From assembly GCF_003287275.1 (NCBI RefSeq), contig NZ_QEVW01000003.1, positions 62,001-126,000 on the forward strand: a DNA stretch of 64,000 bases, in the 5' to 3' direction. The notes under the pieces were generated by a model. It saw only the letters and a program-made list of their open reading frames with translations. It did not search any database and was not told the origin of the DNA. The position numbers and the translations under genes are program-made. Shown in pieces: positions 1 through 9,330 of the stretch; positions within the stretch are counted from its first letter, which is position 1; every line of letters starts with the position of its first letter. The DNA is from Paenibacillus taichungensis (lineage in GTDB: Bacteria > Bacillota > Bacilli > Paenibacillales > Paenibacillaceae).

Positions 1-1
1 T

Positions 2-889
2 AGCCGAACGGCCGTGTGGAAGCATGTAAACAAACTGCGTGACATGGGTTATGAGTTTGAAGCCGTATCGCGCAAAGGGTATCGCTTGGTCACGAAACCG
101 GACAGTATCGATGCCACAGCGCTACAGCTGGCACTGGAAACGACGGTGTTTGGTCGAAAGGCGATCATTCTGAATTCCACGTTGTCTACCCAAGGTGATG
201 TTCAGCAGATGGCTGAACAGGGGCAGGGCGAAGGGGCAGTGGTGCTGGCGGAAGAACAGACGGGTGGACGAGGCCGCTTTGGACGTAAATGGTTCTCACC
301 ACCGGGAAGAGGCATCTGGATGAGTGTTCTAATGCGTCCTGAGCTTGCACTGCAAAATACGCCACAGCTTACGTTATTGACGGGGGTGGCGGTGTGTCGT
401 GCCATTCGTTCATACACAGGTGCTGATGCTGGGATCAAATGGCCAAATGATCTTTTAATCGATGGTCGCAAGGTATGCGGGATTCTGCTTGAATCCACCG
501 TTGAAGACCACGAATTACGTTACTGTATCGCAGGCATAGGCGTGGATGTGAACTTCGATCCCAAGGATTATCCCCAGGATCTGATATCGATCGCTACTTC
601 ACTTAAGATGGAGACCGGACAAACCATAGACCGAACCAAACTTGCAGCGGCCATTCTCTCGGAGTTGGAGCGTTTGTATTTTTTGTATCAAAAGGATGGG
701 TTCGGTGTAATCTCTTCGCTCTGGGAAGCTTTGTCCGTATCCATGAATCGTGAAATTAAGGTGGCTAATCCGCAGGGGATCATCGAAGGTACAGCCATAG
801 GCCTTGATCCTTCTGGTGCATTGATTTTAGAGAAGAAAAACGGTGAACGTGTATCGGTATACTCCGGTGAAGTTTCATTGGTAAATTAA
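2..889 (+). CDS. birA: Biotin-[acetyl-CoA carboxylase] ligase / biotin operon repressor, 5' partial
   Basis: BirA makes biotinyl-5'-AMP, transfers biotin to the carrier protein of acetyl-CoA carboxylase and, with its N-terminal winged helix, represses biotin genes. The frame is open to the window edge; the residues before the GTG at 14 read SRTAVWKH, which is the recognition-helix style of BirA, so the true start lies upstream and GTG 14 is not the start. The biotin-binding loop GGRGRFGRKW and the KWPND...GRKVCGILLE catalytic segment are both present, followed by the C-terminal SH3-like domain. About the last 290 residues are visible. It precedes panB, as in Bacillus. Identity is near certain. 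Confidence 0.95.
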   Translation, partial: SRTAVWKHVNKLRDMGYEFEAVSRKGYRLVTKPDSIDATALQLALETTVFGRKAIILNSTLSTQGDVQQMAEQGQGEGAVVLAEEQTGGRGRFGRKWFSPPGRGIWMSVLMRPELALQNTPQLTLLTGVAVCRAIRSYTGADAGIKWPNDLLIDGRKVCGILLESTVEDHELRYCIAGIGVDVNFDPKDYPQDLISIATSLKMETGQTIDRTKLAAAILSELERLYFLYQKDGFGVISSLWEALSVSMNREIKVANPQGIIEGTAIGLDPSGALILEKKNGERVSVYSGEVSLVN

Positions 890-929
890 ACAATTTGTCG
901 AATTTACACCGTTAAAATGAACATAAGAC

Positions 930-958
930 GTGAACTTTGGGCAGAACTTTGGTATACT
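930..958 (+). promoter_or_regulatory. Putative sigma-A promoter of the pan operon
   Basis: A TATACT -10 hexamer at 953-958 sits 17 bp after a weak -35 candidate GTGAAC at 930-935. It would start a leader RNA of roughly 240 nt that ends at panB. The call rests on hexamer match only. Confidence 0.45.
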
Positions 959-964
959 GTGTTC

Positions 965-1199
965 GTGAGGCGATATCGGCTAATGCAGACCGAATTGCAC
1001 TCCGGCAATAGTATGCTTTGTTCTGCTTTTAAAATGTTGTAGTGACAAGGCAGGAATGGTAGTAAAGTGAGTTGTTGGATTCTGCTCTGAGCCGAAGAGG
1101 ACCGAGACAGAAGGGACGATCGCAAGTGACTCTTTTTTGACTTTTCGGGACTTTTTAGTGGAAACTAAAAGGTTTTTTTGTTGCGTTTAAATTGAAAAG
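965..1199 (+). promoter_or_regulatory. Long structured leader with intrinsic terminator ahead of panB
   Basis: Some 235 nt of non-coding sequence separate the putative promoter from panB and end in a terminator (1151-1179) just before the panB ribosome site. That layout suggests transcription attenuation. A stem TTCTG/CAGAA enclosing CTCT/AGAG can be drawn near 1080-1113. A class of 5'-UTR elements called the pan motif is known upstream of pantothenate genes in Firmicutes; I cannot confirm a match by eye. No T-box core is present. There is no gene in this stretch. Confidence 0.5.
1151..1179 (+). terminator. Leader terminator upstream of panB
   Basis: Nine-base stem CTTTTTAGT / ACTAAAAGG with a GGAA loop (one G-T wobble), followed by seven T. 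It lies before, not after, a gene, so it is a candidate attenuator for panBCD or the end of a short transcript. Confidence 0.65.
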
Positions 1200-1211
1200 A
1201 TGAGAGGAGCC

Positions 1212-2096
1212 ATGACGAAAATGGCAAACAAACAAGCATTGAATATTGTGAAAATGAAAAAATATAAGCAGGACGGCGTGCCGCTTAGCATGATAACAGC
1301 TTACGACTATCCAACAGCCCAGTTGGCCGAGGAAGCAGGTATCGATCTAATTCTGGTTGGTGATTCACTGGGAAATGTGGTATTGGGTTATAACTCCACC
1401 TTGCCTGTTACGATTGACGATATGGTGTACCATACACGCTCTGTAGTACGTGGTGCGGGAAATACGTTTATCGTGGCTGATATGCCCTTCATGACGTATC
1501 ATGGCAGCTTGGACGAGACGCTCAAAGGGGTTCGTCGCCTCATGCAGGAAGGTCATGCACAAGCGGTCAAGATGGAGGGCGGTCTCGAAATTGCGGATAC
1601 GGTAAAAGCGGTTGTGCAAGCCGGTGTACCTGTACTTGGACATATCGGGCTTACACCACAATCCGTGAATCAAATTGGCGGTTATCGTATTCAGGGTAAG
1701 GATGCTGCAGATGCCAAACGGCTGATGGACGAAGCCAAGGCCCTTGAAGCAGCCGGAGCTTTCGGCATTGTACTCGAACTGGTTACGGAAGAAGTGGCAA
1801 GAGCCATCTCGGAAGAACTTTCTATTCCAACGATTGGTATTGGCGCAGGTAGAGGGTGTGATGGTCAGGTACTGGTATTCCATGATGTGGTTCAGTATGC
1901 TTCCCCGTACACGCCAAAACGCTTTGTGAAATCGTATGGAGACGTAGGTACATTGATTCGCAATAGCATCGAGTCTTATGTGAAAGAAGTCAAGGATCGC
2001 TCATTCCCGGCAGAAGAGCATGTATTTACCGCCGCTGACGGCGTTCTGGATCAATTGTATGGACATCGCAAAGAAAAGGTGGAGACGAGCGTATGA
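1212..2096 (+). CDS. panB: 3-methyl-2-oxobutanoate hydroxymethyltransferase
   Basis: PanB adds a hydroxymethyl group from methylene-tetrahydrofolate to alpha-ketoisovalerate, giving ketopantoate, the first committed step of pantothenate (CoA) synthesis. The 294-residue product has the family's (beta/alpha)8 signature stretches: SMITAYDYPTAQLAE, DLILVGDSLGNVVLG and GHIGLTPQSV. An ATG at 1200 is in frame, but the Shine-Dalgarno AGAGGAG lies inside that extension and is correctly spaced from ATG 1212, so 1212 is preferred. Its stop overlaps the panC start by four bases (ATGA), implying translational coupling in panBCD. Expression is probably tuned by the leader terminator upstream. Confidence 0.96.
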   Translation: MTKMANKQALNIVKMKKYKQDGVPLSMITAYDYPTAQLAEEAGIDLILVGDSLGNVVLGYNSTLPVTIDDMVYHTRSVVRGAGNTFIVADMPFMTYHGSLDETLKGVRRLMQEGHAQAVKMEGGLEIADTVKAVVQAGVPVLGHIGLTPQSVNQIGGYRIQGKDAADAKRLMDEAKALEAAGAFGIVLELVTEEVARAISEELSIPTIGIGAGRGCDGQVLVFHDVVQYASPYTPKRFVKSYGDVGTLIRNSIESYVKEVKDRSFPAEEHVFTAADGVLDQLYGHRKEKVETSV

Positions 2097-2989
2097 AAGT
2101 GATACGGACAATCGCAGAATTAAGACAAGAACTCAGCTTGAAACGTCAGTCGATTCAGTCCAGAGAGTCGGTTGTGGGACTCGTGCCTACGATGGGATTT
2201 CTTCATGAAGGCCATGCAAGTTTGATGCAAGCGGCCAAACAACAGAGTGATATCGTGGTTTTGAGCATATTTGTAAATCCCATTCAATTCGGTCCAAATG
2301 AGGACTTTGACAGTTATCCTAGGGATGAAGCCAGGGATGTGGAAACTGCACGAGCAAAAGGGGTGGATATCGTATTTATTCCCTCTGTTGAGGAGATGTA
2401 TCCACAGCCTACACAAACGACCGTATCGGTTTCCCGTTTAACGGATCGCTTGTGTGGTGCTTCTCGTCCGGGGCATTTTGACGGGGTGACTACGGTCGTC
2501 TCGAAGCTGTTTAACATTGTACAACCGCAGCGTGCATTTTTTGGCATGAAGGATGCACAGCAGGTAGCTGTAATCCAGCAGATGGTTAACGATTTGAACA
2601 TGGCGGTTGAGGTTGTGCCTTGCCCTATCATCCGTGAAAGTGATGGCTTGGCACTTAGTTCGCGCAACGTGTACCTTAGCACAGAACAGCGTGAGGAAGC
2701 TCTTGTCCTGTCCAAGGCACTGCGTGAGGCACAGGAAGCTGTAGATGCAGGGAAAGCGATGACAGCAGCGGATATCCGCGTTATATTGCGTCAGAACATT
2801 GAACGTTCACCAATGGCTGTAATTGATTATGCTGAAATTCAGGCTTTTCCAAGTCTGGAGCCACTTGCGGATCAGGAACAAGTTCAAGGACGTGACGATC
2901 TGTTGATCGCACTGGCAGTAAAATTCGGCAAAACAAGATTGATTGACAACATAAGGCTGCAAAAGTCGGAGGTGCTTTCCCATGTTTAG
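2093..2989 (+). CDS. panC: Pantoate--beta-alanine ligase
   Basis: PanC condenses pantoate with beta-alanine at the expense of ATP through a pantoyl-adenylate, giving pantothenate. The 298-residue protein carries the nucleotidyltransferase HxGH-type motif within [14 protein letters not shown] (residues about 30-45), FFGMKDAQQ in the pantoate/ATP region, and the conserved SSRNVYLS segment. Start ATG 2093 overlaps the panB stop, and its own end overlaps the panD start by eight bases, so the three genes form one tightly coupled operon. Length is normal for the family. Confidence 0.96.
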   Translation: MKVIRTIAELRQELSLKRQSIQSRESVVGLVPTMGFLHEGHASLMQAAKQQSDIVVLSIFVNPIQFGPNEDFDSYPRDEARDVETARAKGVDIVFIPSVEEMYPQPTQTTVSVSRLTDRLCGASRPGHFDGVTTVVSKLFNIVQPQRAFFGMKDAQQVAVIQQMVNDLNMAVEVVPCPIIRESDGLALSSRNVYLSTEQREEALVLSKALREAQEAVDAGKAMTAADIRVILRQNIERSPMAVIDYAEIQAFPSLEPLADQEQVQGRDDLLIALAVKFGKTRLIDNIRLQKSEVLSHV

Positions 2990-3365
2990 AACACTAATGA
3001 AATCCAAAATTCACCGGGCAACCGTTACAGAAGCAAACCTGAACTATGTGGGTAGCATTACCATTGATGAAGATTTAATGGAAACTTCCGATCTGATGGA
3101 AAATGAGAAAGTGCAAATTGTGAATAACAACAATGGTGCACGTCTGGAAACCTATGTCATTCCAGGTCCGCGTGGAAGTGGAGTGATCTGCTTGAACGGA
3201 GCAGCAGCACGTCTGGTACAGCCAGGGGATACAGTCATTATCATTTCATATGCGATGATGTCTCAAGAAGAGGCAAATAATCACAAGCCTACCGTTGTCT
3301 TTGTGGATGGACAGAATAAACCTGTGCAAACGATGAAGCATGAGGTTCATGCTACGATTATGTAA
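2982..3365 (+). CDS. panD: Aspartate 1-decarboxylase proenzyme
   Basis: PanD decarboxylates aspartate to beta-alanine, the second substrate of PanC. It is a pyruvoyl enzyme made as a proenzyme that cleaves itself between Gly24 and Ser25; both residues are present here in the context YVGSITID. At 127 residues it is full length. It overlaps panC and closes the pantothenate operon, so the operon holds the beta-alanine and pantoate branch steps but not ketopantoate reductase (panE). Confidence 0.96.
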   Translation: MFRTLMKSKIHRATVTEANLNYVGSITIDEDLMETSDLMENEKVQIVNNNNGARLETYVIPGPRGSGVICLNGAAARLVQPGDTVIIISYAMMSQEEANNHKPTVVFVDGQNKPVQTMKHEVHATIM

Positions 3366-3458
3366 TCGACTGGTAAGGGGAATGAAATCGACCCATTCTA
3401 CAAAAAATGAGTACAGGTCACTGCACTAATCCATTTTTTCAAGGGTGGGGATGCATCG

Positions 3459-4106
3459 ATGTTCCAGCATGTTTTCGCAGAAATGAACGACATGTTAGAT
3501 GAAATTATCAAGCGCTACCCTTCTGCTGAAGGCCTAAGCAAACAGGAATTGCTGCAAAAGTGGAATTTGCTGAAGCGGATGAGTGACGGGATGATTGATG
3601 AGTGGCTGATGTTTGAAGAAAAAATGAGCCAGGTGAGGGAAAGGGAACTGGAGAAGCCCGCTTCTCTTGAGCCTGAACAGGAAGCAGTTACCGCACTGCC
3701 GGAACTGCATCTGGAGTGTTTCAGTCGCGGTCAGGGATATTTCAAACTGCAAATGTACCCGCAGGCGATTATGCAATTTTCTAGGGTTGTGACCGACTAT
3801 CCGGAAAGTGCATTAACTCGTTTTTACCTGGCTCTTGCTCATCTTAACCTGGAACAAACTGAGGAAGCAGGAATACACTTGCAACGGATAATGCATCTGA
3901 ATGGTTCGCCGAGATTGAAAGGACTGGTATGTAACGTCCTGGGCTGTATCGAGGCCAAGCTTGAAAACCCTGATGGTGCATGTTCACTGTTTGCGCAGGC
4001 GCTTCAGTATGACCCAACGTTGACCGAACCGCTGTATAACATGGAAGCCTGTCGATTAAACAGCGGAAAATTGCAATATGCAAATCAGCTGACTGCCTTA
4101 AATTAA
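3459..4106 (+). CDS. TPR-repeat protein of unknown role
   Basis: A 215-residue soluble protein. The N-terminal 70 residues are charged and helical (DMLDEIIKRYPSAEGLSKQELLQKW). From about residue 85 onward there are two to three tetratricopeptide-like helical pairs (GQGYFKLQMYPQAIMQFSRV, ALTRFYLALAHLNLEQTEEA, GCIEAKLENPDGACSLFAQA). TPR units usually mediate protein-protein contacts. The ATG at 3459 is preceded by GGGTGGGG. It lies alone between panD and dinG and is closed by a strong terminator. I do not recognise a named family. Confidence 0.75.
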   Translation: MFQHVFAEMNDMLDEIIKRYPSAEGLSKQELLQKWNLLKRMSDGMIDEWLMFEEKMSQVRERELEKPASLEPEQEAVTALPELHLECFSRGQGYFKLQMYPQAIMQFSRVVTDYPESALTRFYLALAHLNLEQTEEAGIHLQRIMHLNGSPRLKGLVCNVLGCIEAKLENPDGACSLFAQALQYDPTLTEPLYNMEACRLNSGKLQYANQLTALN

Positions 4107-4128
4107 GGGCTATTCGGCGGCATAAAGA

Positions 4129-4173
4129 CGGTGTTCCCTCCTCTGGCATAGCGGCGGGGACACCGCCTTTTTT
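4129..4173 (+). terminator. Intrinsic terminator after TPR gene
   Basis: Stem CGGTGTTCCC / GGGGACACCG (4129-4138 with 4156-4165, one mismatch) followed by CC and a run of T. Confidence 0.85.
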
Positions 4174-4248
4174 GTCAGTTAATTTTCAAATGCCCTTTTT
4201 TTTGCTATGCTGTAACATAGACTGGAATGGAAGGGACCGTACATTGCA

Positions 4249-7110
4249 ATGAAATTTGCCGTATTGGATTTCGAAACAACCGGCACGCAGTCCGACGGTG
4301 AGATAATACAGGCCGGACTTGCCATCATAGATCATGACTACAGCATAACTCAAATATATAGTTCTTATGTGAACCCAGGTGTACCGATTCCTCCGTTTAT
4401 TACGGGGTTGACCGGTATTACGAATGAAGATGTGGCGGATGCTCCCTCATTGGAAGAGATGATGATGGAGATGGTTCCGCTGCTTGACGATGTTGTTCTT
4501 GTTGGACACAATGTTGCCTTTGATTTTCATTTTCTTCAAAATGCACTCGATCGATGCGGTTATCTGCCATTTACCGGACGGATTCTGGATACGATTGATT
4601 TCCTGAAGATCACGTTTCCGTCACTGGGGTCTTATCAACTCGGTTATGTGTCTTCGGAATTCGGGTTTCAGCATGACCGCCCTCATCAGGCAGACAGTGA
4701 TGCTCTTGCGACAGCTTTTGTACTACTGAAGTGTCTCGATGAGCTGCGTGCATTGCCTCTGATCACAATTCAGCGCCTCAGTGACCTGTTTGCACCGGAA
4801 GACAGTGACTTGGGTTGGTTCTTTGATGGAATGCGTACTGAGAAGGAAGCAGAGCCGATTCAGGATCTGGATGGTCATACGTATTACCGCCAGCTCGCCC
4901 TGAACGTGAGTGACTGGACCGATATAGGCTCACCACGCGATGAGCGAGAAGGCAATCCGCTGGAAGGCGTAAGTTTTGAACAGTTCATGGATCAGGTTAG
5001 AGATAACCTGAAGGAGACGCTGGACCATTATGAGGAGCGTGAGGCTCAAACTCAGATGTTCAGCAGTGTACGACAAGCTTTGGATGAAGAGAAACATCTC
5101 TTGATCGAAGCTGGAACAGGTACGGGTAAATCACTGGGGTATTTGCTGCCTGCCATCTATGAAAGTGTGAAACAGGAACAGAAAGTCATGGTCAGCACAC
5201 ATACCATCAACCTGCAGGAGCAATTGAGAGAGCGGGATATTCCTATGCTGACTCAGGTGGTTCCTTTCCCGTTCAAGGCAGCGGTGTTCAAAGGACGTGG
5301 GCACTATCTGTGTCTGCGTAAGTTTGAGCACAAAATCAATAAACGTGAATTCGCTACACCGAAAGAGGATTATTTTACAGCGGCTCAGATGACTGTCTGG
5401 CTTACTCAGACGGAGACTGGGGACGATGAGGAGCTTAATCTAAGCGGGCGTGGAGGAGACTTCTGGGAGACGGTACAGAGCGAGTCTGAGTCCTGTCTTG
5501 GACGTTCCTGTCCTTGGTTCCGCAAATGTTTCTATCACCGGGCCAAACATGAAGCCGGGCTGTCGGATATCGTCATTACGAATCACTCGAAATTATTTAC
5601 GGATGTCAAAGCAGCACATCAGCTGCTGCCCGCCTACGAAAGTCTCGTCATCGATGAAGCACATCATCTGGAGGACGTAGCAGGTAAGCATCTTGGTCTT
5701 CATATGAAATATTTCACGTTGGTTCATACACTGACCCGACTGTTTAAAGATAGCCGTAATGGCCAACTGCCGATGCTTCGTTCTCAATTGTCGGGTCATG
5801 AAAATTCGGTACAGTGGGGCTCCATGATTGATCAGATGTTCCCGCTTGCCGTCGAAGTCAAAGAGATGTGGGATCGATTAAGTGATACATTGTTTGGCCT
5901 GCTGCCTGAACGCAGCGATGCTTCTCCAGGCGAGACAGGACAATTCTCCCTTCGACTGAAGCCTTCGCAAAAACCAGCCAAATGGCAGGAATTGCAGGAT
6001 GCTGAAAATCAAATTTATGTCACTCTAGGTGATTTGATTCGTAAAGGCGACAAGCTGCTGCTTGAAGTGAAAGAGGATCAGGATGATTATCAGTCCGATA
6101 GTCTGATTACAGATATCTCAGGTCTGCTCAAGGACTTGGCAACGATTAAGGATAATCTGCGTTTCTTCATGCGGATGGATGATGCCAATACGGTGTACTG
6201 GATGGAGGCCAGCGGTCAGTTCCGTAGTAAATCACTGCAACTCTATGCTGTTCCTGTCGATGTCAGTGCACAATTGAAAGATATGTTCTTTGATAAAAAG
6301 AAAAGCGTTGTGCTTACATCGGCTACGCTCTCTGTAGACAAGTCATTTCAATTCATGATCGAACAGCTGGGCTTGCAGGAAGCTGCCGAGAATAACCGCC
6401 TGTTAACGTCCATGCTGCCGTCACCGTTTAATTATCGAGAACAGGCGTTGCTCGTCATTCCGCGTGATTTCCCAAGCGTGAAGGGCAGTGTAGGCGATGC
6501 CCACTTTGTGGATATGCTCGTGCACTCGCTCGCGGAAACGGCTATTGCCACTCGTGGACGCATGATGGTGTTGTTCACCTCCTATCGCATGCTGCGCCAG
6601 GTCTATGACCCACTCAAGGAGGCCTTGTCAGGTAATGATATCTCTTTGCTTGGGCAAGGGGTGGACAGTGGCAGCCGTTCCAAGCTTACACGCCGCTTCC
6701 AAGATGCGAAAGCGACGGTACTTCTTGGCACAAGCAGCTTCTGGGAAGGGGTAGACATTCCCGGGGAGGCTCTGACCTGTCTCGCGATTGTCAGACTGCC
6801 GTTCCAGCCACCGAATCATCCGTTAGTCGAAGCGAAGAGCGAGCTTTTGCAGCAGCAGAAGAAAAACCCGTTTATGAAGCTGTCCGTGCCACAAGCCGTC
6901 ATCCGTTTCAAACAGGGATTTGGCAGACTGGTTCGTACAGGTAAAGACAGAGGCATTGTGATTGTATACGATACACGCGTTATTGAAGCATATTATGGCA
7001 AGTACTTTTTATATTCATTACCTGGTCCCAAAATGGAGCATATGCTCACAGAGCAGATGGTTCCACGCATCTCGGAATGGCTCGAGAGACCGACCGAAGA
7101 GCAACAATAA
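4249..7110 (+). CDS. dinG: DinG-type 3'-5' exonuclease / helicase-like protein
   Basis: A 953-residue two-part protein. Residues 1-170 form a DnaQ-like DEDDh exonuclease: DFETTG near residue 7, GHNVAFDFHFL near 85, HQADSDA near 146. The remainder is an XPD/DinG superfamily 2 helicase with Walker A GTGTGKS near 290, DEAH at about 469, and late motifs GTSSFWEGVDIPG and IRFKQGFGRLVR. Four cysteines (355, 416, 421, 427) sit where XPD-like enzymes bind an Fe-S cluster. Fusion of the exonuclease to DinG is typical of Firmicutes, and this genomic position matches Bacillus dinG. It probably acts in DNA repair; substrates are not known from sequence. Confidence 0.93.
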   Translation: MKFAVLDFETTGTQSDGEIIQAGLAIIDHDYSITQIYSSYVNPGVPIPPFITGLTGITNEDVADAPSLEEMMMEMVPLLDDVVLVGHNVAFDFHFLQNALDRCGYLPFTGRILDTIDFLKITFPSLGSYQLGYVSSEFGFQHDRPHQADSDALATAFVLLKCLDELRALPLITIQRLSDLFAPEDSDLGWFFDGMRTEKEAEPIQDLDGHTYYRQLALNVSDWTDIGSPRDEREGNPLEGVSFEQFMDQVRDNLKETLDHYEEREAQTQMFSSVRQALDEEKHLLIEAGTGTGKSLGYLLPAIYESVKQEQKVMVSTHTINLQEQLRERDIPMLTQVVPFPFKAAVFKGRGHYLCLRKFEHKINKREFATPKEDYFTAAQMTVWLTQTETGDDEELNLSGRGGDFWETVQSESESCLGRSCPWFRKCFYHRAKHEAGLSDIVITNHSKLFTDVKAAHQLLPAYESLVIDEAHHLEDVAGKHLGLHMKYFTLVHTLTRLFKDSRNGQLPMLRSQLSGHENSVQWGSMIDQMFPLAVEVKEMWDRLSDTLFGLLPERSDASPGETGQFSLRLKPSQKPAKWQELQDAENQIYVTLGDLIRKGDKLLLEVKEDQDDYQSDSLITDISGLLKDLATIKDNLRFFMRMDDANTVYWMEASGQFRSKSLQLYAVPVDVSAQLKDMFFDKKKSVVLTSATLSVDKSFQFMIEQLGLQEAAENNRLLTSMLPSPFNYREQALLVIPRDFPSVKGSVGDAHFVDMLVHSLAETAIATRGRMMVLFTSYRMLRQVYDPLKEALSGNDISLLGQGVDSGSRSKLTRRFQDAKATVLLGTSSFWEGVDIPGEALTCLAIVRLPFQPPNHPLVEAKSELLQQQKKNPFMKLSVPQAVIRFKQGFGRLVRTGKDRGIVIVYDTRVIEAYYGKYFLYSLPGPKMEHMLTEQMVPRISEWLERPTEEQQ

Positions 7111-7344
7111 CAGATACGTTCTGTAGCTTCCATTATTGCAAGACGCCAGTAGTTGGCGGTAAAATTAAGTAATATCATTTATTCGTTTCGTGGATATGCG
7201 AGTAAAGCAATTAAAGGAATTAAAGCAATTATCCATTATATAACAATGAGTATCCTGTTTAACTCAGTAATTTTTTTGCTCGTTTTAACAGGGTGCTCAT
7301 CTTTTTCATCTATCTATCGTGGCCTTGGTAAGGGGGAGCAATGA

Positions 7345-7998
7345 ATGAAATCAGATAAAATTTCGGAAGCCGTGGTGCGTAGATTGCCTGTGTACTTGCG
7401 TTATTTGAATGAACTGCATCAGCGCGAAGTCAATACGGTTTCTTCACAAGAACTTGGACTGAGGCTGGATTTGAATCCTGCCCAGATTCGTAAAGACCTG
7501 GCTTACTTTGGTGACTTTGGTCGTAAAGGGATTGGGTATGACGTATCATATCTTATCGAGAAAATCCGTCATATTTTGAAAATAGACCAGCAGATTAATG
7601 TGGCTCTTGTCGGAGCGGGTAATTTGGGACATGCCTTGTCTAATTACAATGCCTATCTCAAAGACAACATGAAGATCGTCGCTGTATTTGATGCCTTCGG
7701 TCCGAAGATTGGGAGCCAAATCAACAGTTTGACGGTACAACCGATGAATGAATTAACGGATTCGGTCAAAAAAGATAACATTCGTATAGGAATTATCACG
7801 GTTCCTGATACGGAAGCCCAAAATGTAGCAGATCAGCTGATTGAGTCAGGAATTGAAGCGATTCTGAATTTTGCGCCAACGATCCTGAAGACTCCGCCGC
7901 ATATTCGTATTCATCATGCCGATTTTACGACGGATCTGCTTAGCCTGGCTTATTACTTGGAGAATGGAAAGGACGACGAGGAAGATGACGACAAATAG
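7345..7998 (+). CDS. rex: Redox-sensing transcriptional repressor Rex
   Basis: Rex is a dimeric repressor that senses the NADH/NAD+ ratio and controls fermentation and respiration genes. The 217-residue product has an N-terminal winged helix (SSQELGLRLDLNPAQIRKDLAYFGDFGRKGIGY, about residues 30-65) and a Rossmann fold with GAGNLGHAL near residue 91. ATG 7345 follows AAGGGGGAG; an ATG four bases earlier opens only a five-codon frame. It overlaps the start of mtaD by 14 bases. Likely targets in this window include hbd-ackA, but I did not find a convincing Rex operator. Confidence 0.95.
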   Translation: MKSDKISEAVVRRLPVYLRYLNELHQREVNTVSSQELGLRLDLNPAQIRKDLAYFGDFGRKGIGYDVSYLIEKIRHILKIDQQINVALVGAGNLGHALSNYNAYLKDNMKIVAVFDAFGPKIGSQINSLTVQPMNELTDSVKKDNIRIGIITVPDTEAQNVADQLIESGIEAILNFAPTILKTPPHIRIHHADFTTDLLSLAYYLENGKDDEEDDDK

Positions 7999-9289
7999 AT
8001 GGGTAATTCACAACGGCAAATTTGCCGTGAGTGAGGGTACGAAATGGAACGTGATTCAAGGTTTTATGGTTGTTGAGAATGACAAGATTGTGCATATTGG
8101 TGAGACATTGCCGGAAGGAGACGAAAGTCTGACAAAAGTGGACGGAAAAGGACTGTTCTTCTTGCCGGGTCTGATCAATACGCATGGTCACGCGGCCATG
8201 TCTCTCCTGAGAGGCCATGGAGACGATTTGGCGTTACAAGTATGGTTACAGGAGAAAATGTGGCCAATGGAGGCCAAAATGACGTCTGAAGACGTATATT
8301 GGGGCACATCTCTATCCGTTCTTGAAATGTTGAAAGGCGGAACAACAGCTTTCCTGGATATGTATGATCATATGGATCAGGTGGCGAAAGTGGTGGAACA
8401 ATCCGGCGTTCGGGCTGCTCTGGCACGTGGGGTAATCGGACTTTGCTCAGAAGAAGAACAACTGCGTAAGCTGGAAGAGTCCGCAGCATTTGCTCGTCAA
8501 TGGAATGGACAGGCAGACGGAAGAATTACAACCGTAATCTCTCCACACGCCCCTTACACTTGCCCTCCGGATTACATAGAGAAGCTGGTACAGGTTGCTC
8601 ATGACCTGAATCTGCCTTTGCATACGCATATGTCTGAAACGCTTCGTGAAGTGGAGCAGAACGTGGCTGATTACGGACTGCGTCCGGTTGCACATCTGGA
8701 GAAACTAGGATTTTTCTCCCGTCCATCTCTGGTTGCACATGCGGTACATCTGAATGATGAAGAGATCGAGATTCTCGCTAAGCATGATGTAGCAGTTTCC
8801 CACAATCCAGGCAGTAACCTGAAATTGGCTTCAGGTGTTGCACGTGTACCTGATCTGTTGAAAGCAGGCGTAACCGTGTCCCTGGGAACAGACGGACCAG
8901 CAAGTAACAATAACTTGGATATGTTTGAAGAAATGAGACTGGCTGCGTTAATTCATAAAGGGGTATCAGGTGACCCTACTGCAGTACCAGCAGGGGAAGC
9001 ACTTTTGCTTGGAACTTCGTATGGTGCCAAATCCATATTCCTGAATAATACAGGTGCTCTGCAAGTTGGCATGAAGGCTGACTTCATCGCGTTGAACATC
9101 GAACAAGCCCATTTCTATCCGCATACGGATCTGATTTCCCATACAGTCTACTCGGCATCGGCCAAAGATGTGGAGCATGTGTGGGTGGATGGTAAACAAG
9201 TGGTTAAACATGGCGAATGTCTTACAATGGATGAAGAGCGCATTCTGCGTGAGTCTCAGCTGGCATTTGACAGTTTGCTTGCCCGATAA
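7985..9289 (+). CDS. mtaD: 5-methylthioadenosine / S-adenosylhomocysteine deaminase (amidohydrolase)
   Basis: An amidohydrolase-superfamily enzyme of 434 residues. Metal ligands are visible in NTHGH (early strand), HTHMSE in the middle, HAVHL and SLGTDGPASNN near residue 300. This pattern is the MtaD/SsnA/TrzA group, which deaminates S-adenosylhomocysteine and 5'-methylthioadenosine. The frame stays open upstream, but ATG 7985, next to GAGGAAG, gives the family-like N terminus and overlaps the rex stop. If correct it connects to sulfur metabolite recycling, as do the mtn genes further along, though by a different route. Substrate is inferred from family only. Confidence 0.85.
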   Translation: MTTNRWVIHNGKFAVSEGTKWNVIQGFMVVENDKIVHIGETLPEGDESLTKVDGKGLFFLPGLINTHGHAAMSLLRGHGDDLALQVWLQEKMWPMEAKMTSEDVYWGTSLSVLEMLKGGTTAFLDMYDHMDQVAKVVEQSGVRAALARGVIGLCSEEEQLRKLEESAAFARQWNGQADGRITTVISPHAPYTCPPDYIEKLVQVAHDLNLPLHTHMSETLREVEQNVADYGLRPVAHLEKLGFFSRPSLVAHAVHLNDEEIEILAKHDVAVSHNPGSNLKLASGVARVPDLLKAGVTVSLGTDGPASNNNLDMFEEMRLAALIHKGVSGDPTAVPAGEALLLGTSYGAKSIFLNNTGALQVGMKADFIALNIEQAHFYPHTDLISHTVYSASAKDVEHVWVDGKQVVKHGECLTMDEERILRESQLAFDSLLAR

Positions 9290-9330
9290 TTACAAGGACA
9301 GCATCGTCATAGGGAAAGGAAGTTCGGCTT

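Noticed and set aside
890..1199. T-box riboswitch before panB
   Set aside because: The conserved GGTGGTACCGCG-type core is missing, although a leader and terminator are present.
7200..7235. Direct repeats of AATTAAAG(C/G) before rex
   Set aside because: Short, AT-rich and not matched to the known Rex operator (TTGTGAA-type palindrome).
7246..7344. Short ORF with lipobox-like LVLTGCSS just upstream of rex
   Set aside because: No ribosome site before its ATG, only 32 codons, and the region is AT-rich promoter sequence; the match is probably chance.
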